Assembly: GCF_027579695.1 (NCBI RefSeq)
Contig: NC_083570.1
Location: forward strand, 97,095,463-97,159,462
Reading direction: 5' to 3'
DNA from: Neoarius graeffei
Taxonomy: Eukaryota; Chordata; Actinopteri; Siluriformes; Ariidae
DNA: 64,000 nt
The notes below the pieces were generated by a model, which was not told the origin of the DNA, did no database searches, and saw only the letters and a list, made by a program, of their open reading frames with translations. Numbering within the stretch: the first letter of the stretch is position 1; the number at the start of each line of letters is the position of its first letter. This document shows positions 23,186 to 32,890 of this stretch, piece after piece. The position numbers and the translations under genes were made by a program.

Positions 23186-23397
23186 ATGGGAAGGTTTTGC
23201 TGCGTTTTTTGATGTGCAAATCATTCTGAACGAAACAAAGACATCAGATTTTTTAATTTGCCAAAAGTAATTCATCATCGGGGGAAAAAATGGAGATTTC
23301 TAAACATAGAAGGGGGAAAAGAAAACATTCAGCGGGACTCGGTGTCGAATGGAGAGGTCAAAAACCCTATGGTATACCCACTTCATTTCCATGAAGG
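23186..23397 (+). pseudogene. THAP zinc-finger exon, left arm
   Basis: Begins MGRFCCVF, then TGA in place of a glycine codon, then CANHSERNKDIRFFNLPKV. The Cys pair falls at residues 5 and 10 as in THAP proteins. The later segment NPMVYPLHFHEGK has Tyr where the finger needs its third Cys, so metal binding would fail. The reading breaks off at a gtaag-like donor. Confidence 0.65.
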
Positions 23398-24013
23398 TAA
23401 GAATTAAAAAAAAATTAATTTCACAACTTCAGCGCGGTGCTCATTCTTATACAGTGAAGTGAACATGAGCAACAACACAGCGGCTCTGCAGAGCTGCTTT
23501 CACTGAGGTGCATTTACATTCGAAGATCCTTCAGAGCACGTTGTGCATGCGCTTGGGACAGTCATTATGGAAAACACCTGATGCTGATTTGAGCACAATC
23601 GGCACACTGTTTTCACAGAGACTTTGCAAGTATTCTGTCAGGTATGTGGTGGTAGACAGGTCTAAATGCAGGAAGAGTGTTTATTAGCAGGCGTGATATT
23701 TACAAAAACAAAACACAAGCAAAACTGAAAGCAGAGTCATAAACATGGCTAGAAACAAGCATGACAGTGATAATGATAATACTTCACAAAGTCTCTGTGT
23801 CCTTATATGTGCATGCTGATTGCACTCAAATCACTATTAGGTGTTTCCCATAATGACTGGGTCCCAAGCGTGTGCACAACGTGCTCTGAAGGATCCCCAA
23901 ATGTACATGCACCTTGGTGAAAGCAACTCTACAGAGCTGCTGTGTTGTTGCTCATGTTCACTTCACTGGATAAGAATGAGCACCTTGCGGTAGTTGTGAT
24001 TTTTTGGGGGGGA

Positions 24014-24239
24014 ATTCTTCCCTTTGTGGAAATGAAGTGAGCATACCATTGGGTTTTTGACCTCTCCGTTCAACACCGAGTCCCACTGAATGTTTTTTCC
24101 CTATTTTTCCCACCTACGTTTAGAAATCTCTCTAATTTTCCCCCCAATGATCAATTACTTTTGGTAAATTAAAAAATCTGATGTCTTTGTTTCATTCAAA
24201 ATGATTTGCACATCCAAAAATGCAGCAAAACCTTCCCAT
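24014..24239 (-). pseudogene. THAP zinc-finger exon, right arm
   Basis: Begins MGRFCCIFGCANHFE, then a stop, then NKDIRFFNLPKV. The second half reads NPMVCSLHFHKGK with the Cys-x2-His pair intact, unlike the left arm. It ends near a gtaag-like donor, consistent with a first exon whose downstream transposase exons are gone. Confidence 0.65.
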
Positions 24240-25193
24240 ACTGATCAATAACAACTAACTCAGCTGAATGGAACACTAAAAGTGTGCCCCCTGTCATGGT
24301 GGCATAGTTACCATTGCTATGGGGTCACGTGATGGTGCAAAGCCTTTACTGAGAATTGAAAGTAGAGAAAGAAGAGCAGTCATGGAGAGATTGAGGAAGA
24401 GAATTCCAGAGTTTGGGGGCAATGGCACTGAAGGACGTGCAACCCATGTTGGACAGTCTGGTGCATGGAACAGTAAGTAGGTTGTTGCTAGAAGACCTTA
24501 GTGACCGAGAAGGGGTGTACAGGGTCAGTAATTCCCTAAGGTAGATCAGAGCAAGATTATGCAGGGCTTTAAAAGTGACAAACAAGATTTTAAATTTGAT
24601 CCTGGACAGAACCATAGCCAGCGTAGCTGAGAGAGGATGGGGGTGATGTGAGCAGAGCTTTTAGTATGAGTTAGAACTCTAGCTGCAGAGTCCTGAATAT
24701 ACTATAGCTTTTGTAAAGACTTTGCAGGAAGGCCTATGAAAAGTGAATTACAGTAATCTAAATTAGACATAATGAATGCATGAACCAGAGTTTCTGCATC
24801 ATTACTAGTCAGAAGCAGACGAAAACGAGCAATGTTACAAAGGTGAAAGAATGCAAGTTTGGTGACTGACTTGATATGAAGATCAAAATTGAGTGATGGA
24901 TCAAATAGTACTCCAAGATTCTTGACAATAGGAGCAGGCTTAACAAGCACACCATCAATACTAATAGAAAAGATTCAGATAGTAGGGATTTGGGGCCAAC
25001 CAGTAGGTCTTCGGTTTTCTCAGTGTTTAACTTAAGAAAGTTTTCTTGCAATGAAAGCTTTAAATCTGAGATACAGTCAGTAGTGTACTGAAAGGGGAGT
25101 CTGAGGGTGAGTCTGTACTGAGATAGAGCTGAATATCATCTGCATAGCAGTGCAATTTAAGTCCATGGCTACAAATAACATAACCAAGGGGTA

Positions 25194-25825
25194 AACCATA
25201 GGTGCTAAAGAAGGCAACTGGACTTGCTTGAAATCCTTGAAGACGTTTCACCTCTCATCTGAAAGCTTCAGTTCTGTCTGACTAGTTGGGAGTTCCAAGT
25301 ATTTATCCTCTAGTGGACCAAAAGCAAACCTAAGGGGAGTTGTTGAGGTCACATGGGTCATTGACACTCTCAGTCATCCTGTAGGTGTTAGGGTCACTGG
25401 AGGCCAGGTGTGAACAGTGTTAGCAGCCTAGAGGGTCATTAGGATGATCTATGGGTCATTGGATCTCTCTGCCATCATGTGAGTCACTGAAGTCAGCTGA
25501 GTCTTGATGTGGATGTATGTTCAGTTTTCTGGGAAGTGTGCCAAGGACTGCATTGTACAGTAGGTGGCTGATAAGTGGTGTCTCAGACTACCTCCTCTGT
25601 TCAGTGATGGTCGTTCCAGGATTGACAGATGGCTTATTTTACTCCTCTTTCAAACCACTAGTCTTCATACCTGGAATACCTGGAACTCCCCACTAGTCAG
25701 ACAGAACTGAAGAAGCCTTTCGGATGAGAGGTGAAATGCCTTCAAGAATTTCAAGCAAGTCCAGTTGCCTTCTTTAGCACCTACAATTTACAATGACCTG
25801 GATGACTGAGAACCTTCACAGATAT
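25194..25825. mobile_element. 632-bp insertion with inverted ~110-bp arms, in the L2 frame
   Basis: Perfect 14-bp direct repeats ataaccaaggggta flank it (25180-25193 and 25826-25839), and the LINE reading frame continues across them. Arms near 25199-25310 and 25665-25790 are inverted copies (left gtgctaaagaaggcaactgg). The long target duplication favours a retroelement, possibly a Penelope-like element with inverted pseudo-LTRs. No coding sequence remains to test this. Confidence 0.7.
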
Positions 25826-26229
25826 ATAACCAAGGGGTAGGATGTAATTTAAAAAGAGAAAAAGAGAAGAGGCCCAAGAACTGATCCCTGATGGACCCCA
25901 CACTTAACAGGAGAGGTGGCGGACTTGTGTGAACTTTGTCTGATAAACTGTTGTCTGTTTGAAAAAACTGTTATGATCTGTATATTATGAATCCATGTTG
26001 GTTACTGTCCAATCATTGCATTGTCAAAAAAAAAAATCTCCAGGTATGCTTCAGATATGAAAAACTTGTCTTTGACCCTTTCCTTTTTCCATGTTGTACA
26101 CATTTGCCCTTGTACTGTACCGATTTATTATAATTCCATAGAAAGATTGGTTGCTGAGTTGCACAAGATGGGTAATGGATATAGAAAATACACAAACAGT
26201 TAAATGCACTATTAAGCACAATCAGGGAC

Positions 26230-26235
26230 ATTTAT
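26230..26235 (-). promoter_or_regulatory. possible polyadenylation signal
   Basis: An AATAAA hexamer on the minus strand (tttatt on the plus strand), about 290 bases past the stop codon at 26521. Placed by spacing only. Confidence 0.3.
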
Positions 26236-26450
26236 TTATAATGAAAAATGTTGCAAATTTCTGAAGCATGTTAGATGTGCGAGTATACTGGGTTCAAGGT
26301 CATGAAGGGCACCAATAATTTTGGAGTTGATTATATATGAGCACCAAATGATGACATGGACATTACTGAAACACATTCATTTGATATGTGACGCAGTCAT
26401 AGTTTGCGTTAACACAGACATGGAGAAGTGTGTCTGAGATATATATGTGT

Positions 26451-26454
<4 letters not shown>

Positions 26455-26500
<46 letters not shown>
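26455..26500 (+). repeat. (GT)n microsatellite
   Basis: About 20 GT units, in the presumed 3' UTR of the candidate terminal exon at 26521. Confidence 0.9.
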
Positions 26501-26502
<2 letters not shown>

Positions 26503-26520
26503 GGGCCAGGCTCTTGTATA

Positions 26521-26574
26521 TTACTTCAACTCTTCTGAGGCTGATGTAGGGGTTTCAGATTCTTCCTGACTCTC
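26521..26574 (-). CDS. candidate terminal coding exon of an unrecognised host gene
   Basis: An acceptor with a clean pyrimidine tract (cctctcattttag) is followed by ESQEESETPTSASEELK and a TAA stop. The peptide is Ser/Glu-rich and looks like a disordered tail. It is phase 0, matching the candidate exons at 31885-31941 and 39823-39891. A possible poly(A) signal lies about 290 bases on. I do not recognise the protein. It sits outside recognised repeats, just below the Kolobok-like element. Confidence 0.45.
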   Translation of the reverse strand, partial: ESQEESETPTSASEELK

Positions 26575-27043
26575 CTAAAATGAGAGGAACACACAAGGTT
26601 TCACAATACCATATATTTACCATACATGACCTCCATATAGGATTCACAAAGGCTTAAATCATCTTAATTTTATTCTCATGTTACACTACCCTGATGACAA
26701 ACGCACTATTCATTTACTAATAATGATGATGTGGTACATTATGGTAAATATACTACAGTATGATTATTAAAGGGATCCTCCAGCGGATTTATTCTCAAAC
26801 TTATTTTAAGTAAAAGTAATCGCAGGTTTCAAAAATCAAACTTTCATTTTTGGAGACCAAATAGTGTTTGAGAAAAATGAATTTTCTTTAAAATGTCAGA
26901 TCAGCTTCCTGCGGTGGTGACATATGCGATGACATCAGGTAGTGGTCACTTGAGGCAACTTAGCTGTTTATATTCTCCGTTTACATCATAGTTATGCTAG
27001 TTTTACAAGTATTTTAACCAAATTTATCAGTTTTTAAATAAGT

Positions 27044-27090
27044 ATGCCTCATTGTGTAGCATATAAATGCCACAATTATGCTAAAAAGAA
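27044..27090 (+). pseudogene. THAP-like exon start, left arm (repeated at 27620)
   Basis: Encodes MPHCVAYKCHNYAKKK with Cys-x4-Cys spacing like a THAP domain. It is then interrupted by the SINE; beyond the SINE at 28047 the exon continues with reading equivalent to AQAGTRLHF of the right arm. The 576-bp duplication repeats this start at 27620-27666. Confidence 0.55.
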
Positions 27091-27452
27091 GGGCGGCACG
27101 GTGGTGTAGTGGTTAGCGCTGTCGCCTCACAGCAAGAAGGTCCTGGGTTCGAGCCCCGGGGCCGGCGAGGGCCCTTCTGTGTGGAGTTTGCATGTTCTCC
27201 CCGTGTCCGCGTGGGTTTCCTCCGGGTGCTCCAGTTTCCCCCACAGTCCAAAGACATGCAGGTTAGGTTAACTGGTGACTCTAAATTGACCGTAGGTGTG
27301 AATATGAGTATGAATGGTTGTCTGTGTCTATGTGTCAGCCCTGTGATGACCTGGTGACTTGTCCAGGGTGTACCCCGCCTTTCGCCCGTAGTCAGCTGGG
27401 ATAGGCTCCAGCTTGCCTGCGACCCTGTAGAAGGATAAAGCGGCTAGAGATA
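27091..27452 (+). mobile_element. Mermaid-like SINE, duplicated copy 1
   Basis: Full-length, near consensus, with the gatggatgg tail abutting the second duplication unit. It is a duplicate of the next copy and not an independent insertion. Confidence 0.9.
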
Positions 27453-27666
27453 ATGGATGGATGGATGGATGTCAGATCAGCTTCCTGCGGTGGTGACATA
27501 TGCGATGACATCAGGTAGTGGTCACTTGAGGCAACTTAGCTGTTTATATTCTCTGTTTACATCATAGTTATGCTAGTTTTACAAGTATTTTAACCAAATT
27601 TATCAGTTTTTAAATAAGTATGCCTCATTGTGTAGCATATAAATGCCACAATTATGCTAAAAAGAA

Positions 27667-28033
27667 GGGCGGCACAGTGGTGTAGTGGTTAGCGCTGTCG
27701 CCTCACAGCAAGAAGGTCCTGGGTTCGAGCCCCGGGGCCGGCGAGGGCCCTTCTGTGTGGAGTTTGCATGTTCTCCCCGTGTCCGCGTGGGTTTCCTCCG
27801 GGTGCTCCAGTTTCCCCCACAGTCCAAAGACATGCAGGTTAGGTTAACTGGTGACTCTAAATTGACCATAGGTGTGAATATGAGTATGAATGGTTGTCTG
27901 TGTCTATGTGTCAGCCCTGTGATGACCTGGTGACTTGTCCAGGGTGTACCCCGCCTTTCGCCCGTAGTCAGCTGGGATAGGCTCCAGCTTGCCTGCGACC
28001 CTGTAGAAGGATAAAGCGGCTAGAGATAATGAG
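27667..28033 (+). mobile_element. Mermaid-like SINE, duplicated copy 2
   Basis: Full-length; 13-bp direct repeats atgctaaaaagaa lie on each side (27654-27666 and 28034-28046), showing the original insertion into the THAP-like exon. Confidence 0.93.
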
Positions 28034-28112
28034 ATGCTAAAAAGAAAGCACAAGCTGGAACTAGACTGCATTTCTGCAGAGAAAATGCAACGTGTGCTTG
28101 ATCAGCTGTAGC

Positions 28113-28189
28113 AGAGGGTCACTGACAGAAACTGGATCAGACATGAGACCTCACACTGCAAAATCATTTTTTCACATGATCTACAGAAA

Positions 28190-28222
<33 letters not shown>

Positions 28223-28531
28223 GTTGCGTGCTCTAAAATCTGGGTTTAAAATGGCTCAACTCGCAGTGTGACATGACACTTTGCGGTCTAAAATCTTTTT
28301 TTTTTTACATGATCTACAGAGGGTGCTGGTAGATTAACAGAAAGAGTGTGTGGCATTGTTTAAAACAGAGATTTTAGAGCGTGAAGTGTTATGTGCTGTG
28401 AGTTGAACCATTTTAAACCGAGATTTTAGACCATGCAGCCACACACACTACACACACTTTCTGTAGGTTGTGTAAAAACAGATTGTGCAGTGCGAGGTCT
28501 CATGTTTGAGCTAGTTTCTGTCGGTGACACT
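28113..28531. repeat. centre of the foldback palindrome, with (GT)n
   Basis: The left part (28113-28300) and right part (28360-28531) are inverted copies: gagacctcacactgcaaaat against the later agtgcgaggtctcatg, and tctaaaat stretches between. A GT run (28192-28222) faces a short CA-rich run in the other arm. This would form a long hairpin. Confidence 0.75.
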
Positions 28532-29244
28532 CAGTGTTATAATCAAGTCACTAAACCTCAAGTGAGAGTCCAGTCTCCACTGTTCAAGTCTGAGTCAAGT
28601 CCAAGTCATTAAAGAAAATTTTGAGTCAAGTCCGAGTCATGTCCACTATTAATCCTAGTTGAGTCCGACACAAGCCCCCCTCAACAGGGCAAATAACATG
28701 AGAAAGGGTTAACACTAGCTAGTTCATAGGTTAGCAAGCCCCGCTATCAAAAGAGCAATGAACTTTGCGTGTCACTTACTTCTCTGGGTGGAGTTTTGTC
28801 AAATGACGAAGTTCGAGGTTGTCCCCATCGTCTCCTCGATAGTTCTTCTACAGATGGAACACATAGCAGTGCATTTTTTCCCACTGTACGAGAAGTTTGT
28901 AGACGCAAAGGAGACAATCCTAGGGGCTTCTCTCCAGGTATTTTAGTGCCATTAATGTTAGTTTGTTCCTGAACACGACGTATGAACAGGTGAATGTACA
29001 TTCTCTCGCATAAAATTAGTATAAAAATTAATGTAGATATAAATATCTTATGCCAAATTATTATGGCATGCTACAAAAAATAAAGAAAAAATCCAAGTCC
29101 TCGTCTCCAATTTACGAGTCTGAATGCAGTTAATGCACGAGTCCAAGTCCAAGTCATCAGTGTTCAAGTCCAAGTCAAGTTACAAGTCCTTAAAATTAGG
29201 GCACGAGTCTGACTCAAGTCCAAGTCCTGAGTACTACAAGCCTG
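28532..29244. mobile_element. hAT nonautonomous element H, copy 1
   Basis: Starts cagtgttataatcaagtcac, ends gagtactacaagcctg, with flanks gtgacact and gtgacatt (8-bp duplication, one mismatch). Subterminal parts are dense in aagtccaagtc. It inserted into the right arm of the foldback near its centre. Copy 2 is at 57430-58289. A short open frame with HLFIRRVQEQTNINGT is shared by both copies; its function is unknown. Confidence 0.82.
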
Positions 29245-29367
29245 GTGACATTTTCCCACAGCTGAGCAAGCACACTTTGCGTTTTCTCTATGGAAATGCA
29301 GTCTAGTTCCAGCTTGTGCTTTCTTTTTAGCATCATTGTGGCATTTATATGCTACACAACGAGGCAT
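29164..29367 (-). pseudogene. THAP-like exon, right arm of the foldback
   Basis: The part from 29367 down to about 29253 belongs to the foldback; the rest reads into the nested hAT. It starts MPRCVAYKCHNDAKKKAQ, then GTRLHFHRENAKC. The Cys pair has THAP spacing. The Cys-x2-His half is not seen, so the assignment is weaker than for the other two THAP elements. Confidence 0.5.
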
Positions 29368-29568
29368 ACTTATTTAAAAACTCATAAATTCAGTAAAAAA
29401 AAAACACTTGTAAAACTAGCAAAACTATGATGTAAACAGAGAATATAAATAGCTGAGTTGCTCTAAGTGACCCCTATCTGACGTCATTGCATATGTCACC
29501 ATCACAGGAACCCCATCTGACATTTTAAAGAAAATTCATTTTTCTCAAACACTATTTTCCCTGTGTCT

Positions 29569-30846
29569 GAAATCACTCACTACTCACTATATAATGGACT
29601 ATATAGTGAGTTCGCCATTTTGTAGTGCTGTCCGAATGTATAGTAAGAATTATTACATCCTATATAGTGCACTCATAGTATCCCACAATACACCGTGAAA
29701 AGTAAAGATGATCACTAACCAAGCAATATATACACCTTTATTTACCATCATGCATCGTGGTGGCACATTTTCACAGAGCTGTAAAAGCTGTTTCATAAGG
29801 ACTGTTAAGTATTTTAGATGTATACTGTTAAGTATTTTAGATGTATACTGTTAAGTATTTTAGATGAGTATAAGTAGTTTGTTTTTCCTCATGACAACAG
29901 GCACGAGACAAATTTATAAGTTGTGGCAGGAAAATGGATGGAGGAAGAAACACATTATAAAAGGACATTCAAGTACAATTAAAAATAGTAAGAAAATAGA
30001 AACTAAGTTAAAATAGAATAAGACATACAATACAAGAATAAAAGTTACAGTACAGAGTGAGGAATTAATCAAAAGTCTCAAATTTGATTTAATAAAAGGC
30101 AGCAGCAAAGAAGAAGGTATTCAGCCTTGATTTAAAAGAACTGAAAGATGCAGCAGACACAAAGTACTTTTTATTTATTAATTTGGGAAATATCCATCCA
30201 TCCATTATCTACAGCCGCTTATCCTGTTCTACAGGGTTGCAGGCAAGCTGGAGCCTATCCCAGCTGACTATGGGTGAGAGGCGGGGTACACCCTGGACAA
30301 GTCACCAGATCATCACAGGGCTGACACATAGAGACAAACAACCATTCACACTCACATTCACACCTATGGTCAATTTACAGCCACCAATTATCCTAACCTG
30401 CATGTCTTTGGACTGTGGGGGAAACCGGCGCACCCGGAGGAAACCCACACAGACACGGGGAGAACATGCAAACTCCACACAGAAAAGCCCCCATCAGCCA
30501 CTGGGCTTGAACCCAGAACTTTCTTGCTGTGAGGCGACAGTGCTAACCACTACACCACCATGCCGCAATGTGGGAAATGCGCTCAGTATAATATGGATAT
30601 ATCACAAAAATACATGCATGTATTTATTATTATGAAAACACACCAGCCAACTGATCTGGCACGTTTTAATTGTGCGACAGTAATGATGTAAATAACAGTG
30701 CGGCGGACTAGTGTCCAAAAGTGTTTGGGGTTTTTTGTTTGTTTGTTTTTTCATTTTACCAATGAGCTCACTATACAGTCCTCTATATAGAATTCCCGAG
30801 ATAGTCAGTAGGGAGTAGTGAATGAGTGAGTGATTTCGGACACAGC
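29569..30846. mobile_element. MITE with ccctgtgtctgaaat ends, copy 1
   Basis: The ends ccctgtgtctgaaatcac and gtgatttcggacacag are inverted, with TTT on both sides where the opposite foldback arm shows the uninterrupted site. Subterminal ctatatagtg motifs repeat in both orientations. It contains a SINE at 30192-30566. A second copy is at 53315-53905. The 3-bp duplications would suit a PIF/Harbinger-like origin, which is inference. Confidence 0.75.
30192..30566 (-). mobile_element. full-length Mermaid-like SINE inside the MITE
   Basis: 12-bp flanking repeats aatttgggaaat and aatgtgggaaat (one mismatch). The sister MITE at 53.6 kb lacks this SINE and shows the empty site aatgtgggaaat. Confidence 0.92.
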
Positions 30847-30921
30847 TTTGGTCTCCAAAAATGAAAGTTTGAGCTTTGAAATCTGTGACTACTTTTACTT
30901 AAAATAAGTTTGAGAATAAAT

Positions 30922-31286
30922 CTCATCTCATTATCTCTAGCCGCTTTATCCTGTTCTACAGGGTCGCAGGCAAGCTGGAGCCTATCCCAGCTGACTACGG
31001 GCGAAAGGCGGGGTACACCCTGGACAAGTCGCCAGGTCATCACAGGGCTGACACATAGACACAGACAACCATTCACACTCACATTCACACCTACGCTCAA
31101 TTTAGAGTCACCAGTTAACCTAACCTGCATGTCTTTGGACTGTGGGGGAAACCGGAGCACCCAGAGGAAACCCACGCGGACAACATGCAAACTCCGCACA
31201 GAAAGGCCCTCGCCAGCCACGGGGCTCGAACCCGGACCTTCTTGCTGTGAGGCGACAGCGCTAACCACTACACCACCGTGCCACCC
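30922..31286 (-). mobile_element. full-length Mermaid-like SINE in the foldback right arm
   Basis: Perfect 15-bp repeats agtttgagaataaat on both sides (30907-30921 and 31287-31301), matching the uninterrupted left arm. A small internal deletion removes the acgggg region after cacgcggac. Confidence 0.93.
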
Positions 31287-31321
31287 AGTTTGAGAATAAA
31301 TCCGCTGGAGAATCCCTTTAA

Positions 31322-31884
31322 ACTCTAAACATTACATGTGTACATGCACACCAACATTCCATGAATATTCTGAATATGACAATTCTATTTTAGCATGTTG
31401 TTTTTTCTATATTTTGCAGTACATTCACATGAACCTGACGGATTTGTTGTTTGGCATGGCATCTCTGATTTATGTTACAACTCTTGCTTCTCACTTGTAC
31501 AACAAGCTGACTAAACTTGTTTTTGGAGAAACTTTAATATATAACATAGTAAATTAAAGAAAAGAAAAACAATTCTGCAATTCGACTGGTATGGTTTTCC
31601 TTCATAGTTTAAGAAGTTTTTAGAATTTGTTTGCTCGAGTGATAACAGAGATAATATTAGTGGTATGATAGTTACAGTATACTACAGTGAATATTTTCTC
31701 TTGACCTCTCAAACCATGGTTAACTTTTATAAAGAGGCAATGACCTCACTGAATGGCAACAGTAATTATTGACATATTAGCTGGTCTGTAAAGAATAATA
31801 ACTCAAACGCGGAAGAGTATTTGGGGATTTTTTTTGGGTTGACTCTTGCTGACTTGTCCTTAGTTGAACTGGAGTTCACCTCAC
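31322..31884. other. no gene seen
   Basis: Presumed intron; an open frame at 31336-31557 (plus) has no recognisable domain. Confidence 0.45.
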
Positions 31885-31941
31885 CTTCACTTTGTCTAAA
31901 TCTGATCCACCAGGAAGGGATTTCTGCGGTATGTGGAAGGC
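31885..31941 (-). CDS. candidate internal exon of an unrecognised host gene
   Basis: A 57-bp block between a strong acceptor (cttttaatttttcag) and a donor (gtgaggtg). Phase 0 at both ends, encoding AFHIPQKSLPGGSDLDKVK (19 residues). Upstream and downstream partners at 39823 and 26521 are also phase 0, so skipping it would keep the frame. A second frame is open too. The protein is not recognised. Confidence 0.48.
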
Positions 31942-31944
31942 CTG

Positions 31945-32890
31945 AAAAATTAAAAGATCATGAGAGAAATATGAGATCAACAAATATTGAATTTTGATTT
32001 GATATAGACTGTATATGAAACAAAAGTATGCTTATAATCTGGACTTAAAATTAACCATGAAGCTCAACCCACTATGACCTTTTGACGTTTATTTTGTATC
32101 TGAAAATGTTATTTTTATTGTTTATTTTTGAGTTCTCTCCAGTTTGTCAAAATCTTCCTAATCCAAGTAATGAATAAAACATGACAGAACATGCATCTAT
32201 AGCAAAATGACCAGTCCAATGTTGATTATTGTCCAATAAAGCATTGTCTTATAGCACAATAGTCTGCCAACTAGTTGTGTTTTTTTTTTATTAAATAAAG
32301 ACACGTCATTTTTATTAATTTATAGTTACAGTTAATATTGTGGAATGCCCGGAAACTAATGTTATTAGTAATTATTTATTATTAATTATAATTAGTTCTT
32401 CTAGTTGTATCACTTGCTTTATTACAGCTATAAACAGTCAGTCATTCTCTCACCATGCAGCCAATGTTTCTTTCTAACTCTTGAAGTTAATAATGGCAAA
32501 AAAGAAAAAAAATGTTGCTTGTCTTGTTACTGAGGATCTAGAAAGTACAAAAACCCTCATTCCTGAAGACTAAACCTCACAGAGCTGACACTGGAGATTC
32601 CTTTCATAAATGCGAAAGAACCAGCTCCTTATTGAAAGCTTTCCCATACTAAATGTTGATTATACAACTTTTATTTTCATCTGTCTTAGATTATATGGAC
32701 AAGATCCTGTGAATTATTGGTTACTAGAGAAATAACAACAGAATAAGTACAGTAATATACACCTGGGATATTAATTACAGCTGTACTATTATCAGAGCTA
32801 CTACTATTTGAACTTTACCTCCATCCACTATTCATATCCATATCCACTGGCGATTGATTTCTGTTCATTTTTCCTCTTTACAGTTAACAG
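31945..32890. other. no gene seen
   Basis: AT-rich presumed intron with no recognised repeat. Confidence 0.45.

Larger units (their letters stand above)
23076..24345. mobile_element. Kolobok-like (TTAA-class) foldback element with THAP exon in both arms
   Basis: The ends are aggctttgcact and ggtgcaaagcct. Two arms of about 560 bp (23076-23640 and 23785-24345) are inverted copies around a loop of about 140 bp. Flanks are ttag and ttac; continuity of the interrupted LINE frame (Asn-Ser-Gln-Leu-Met-Lys) predicts an original TTAA site with one change in each flank. Each arm contains the same THAP exon pointing inward. The loop carries the shared aataaacactcttcctgca module inverted. Confidence 0.7.
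23022..25965 (-). pseudogene. L2-clade reverse transcriptase (C-terminal half), decayed
   Basis: Read on the minus strand in order: the GVHQGSVLGPLLF motif near 25890, LPLG just before the first insertion, then GLKLHCYADDIQLYLS holding the YADD catalytic box (about 25120-25170). Next come NLDYCNSLFIGLP (about 24740) and KLWNSLPQSLHD (about 24390), both typical of the L2/CR1 C-terminus. The last codons (about MKIFLFYKHFAPSLTA) lie beyond the second insertion. Frameshifts near 24950-25060 and two insertions make it inactive. The endonuclease and N-terminal part are absent. Confidence 0.8.
22917..25970 (-). mobile_element. L2-type LINE, 5'-truncated, with two nested insertions
   Basis: On the minus strand the reverse-transcriptase frame runs from about 25970 downward, is interrupted at 25825-25194 and at 24345-23076, and ends in a stop at 23022-23024. 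A short 3' UTR with ggatactgaaaggcactata and a (CTT)n/(ATT)n tail (about 22976-22917) follows. The frame resumes sensibly across both insertions, which fixes their boundaries. Confidence 0.8.
26895..28046 (+). repeat. 576-bp tandem duplication including a SINE
   Basis: Units 26895-27470 and 27471-28046 are offset by exactly 576 bases and differ at only a handful of positions (for example ctccgttt versus ctctgttt, cacggtgg versus cacagtgg). The unit spans part of the foldback left arm and the SINE inserted in it. The first unit ends in a short ggat array not present in the second. Confidence 0.92.
26771..31317. mobile_element. 4.5-kb Kolobok-like (TTAA) foldback element with nested insertions
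   Basis: The ends are agggatcctccagcggattt and its inverse, ending agaatccct, with TTAA on both sides (26767-26770 and 31318-31321). With nested elements removed the two arms are about 590 bp each and inverted across nearly their whole length, meeting at a loop of about 60 bp near 28300-28360. Each arm carries a THAP-type exon start pointing inward. Nested in it: a SINE (with its own tandem duplication) in the left arm; a hAT, a MITE holding a SINE, and another SINE in the right arm. Confidence 0.78.

Noticed and set aside
25199-25790. Possible hammerhead ribozyme core in the inverted arms (gatgagaggtgaaac)
   Set aside because: The catalytic CUGANGA box is not intact in either arm (cagatgag or cggatgag instead), and stems I-III could not be assembled by eye.
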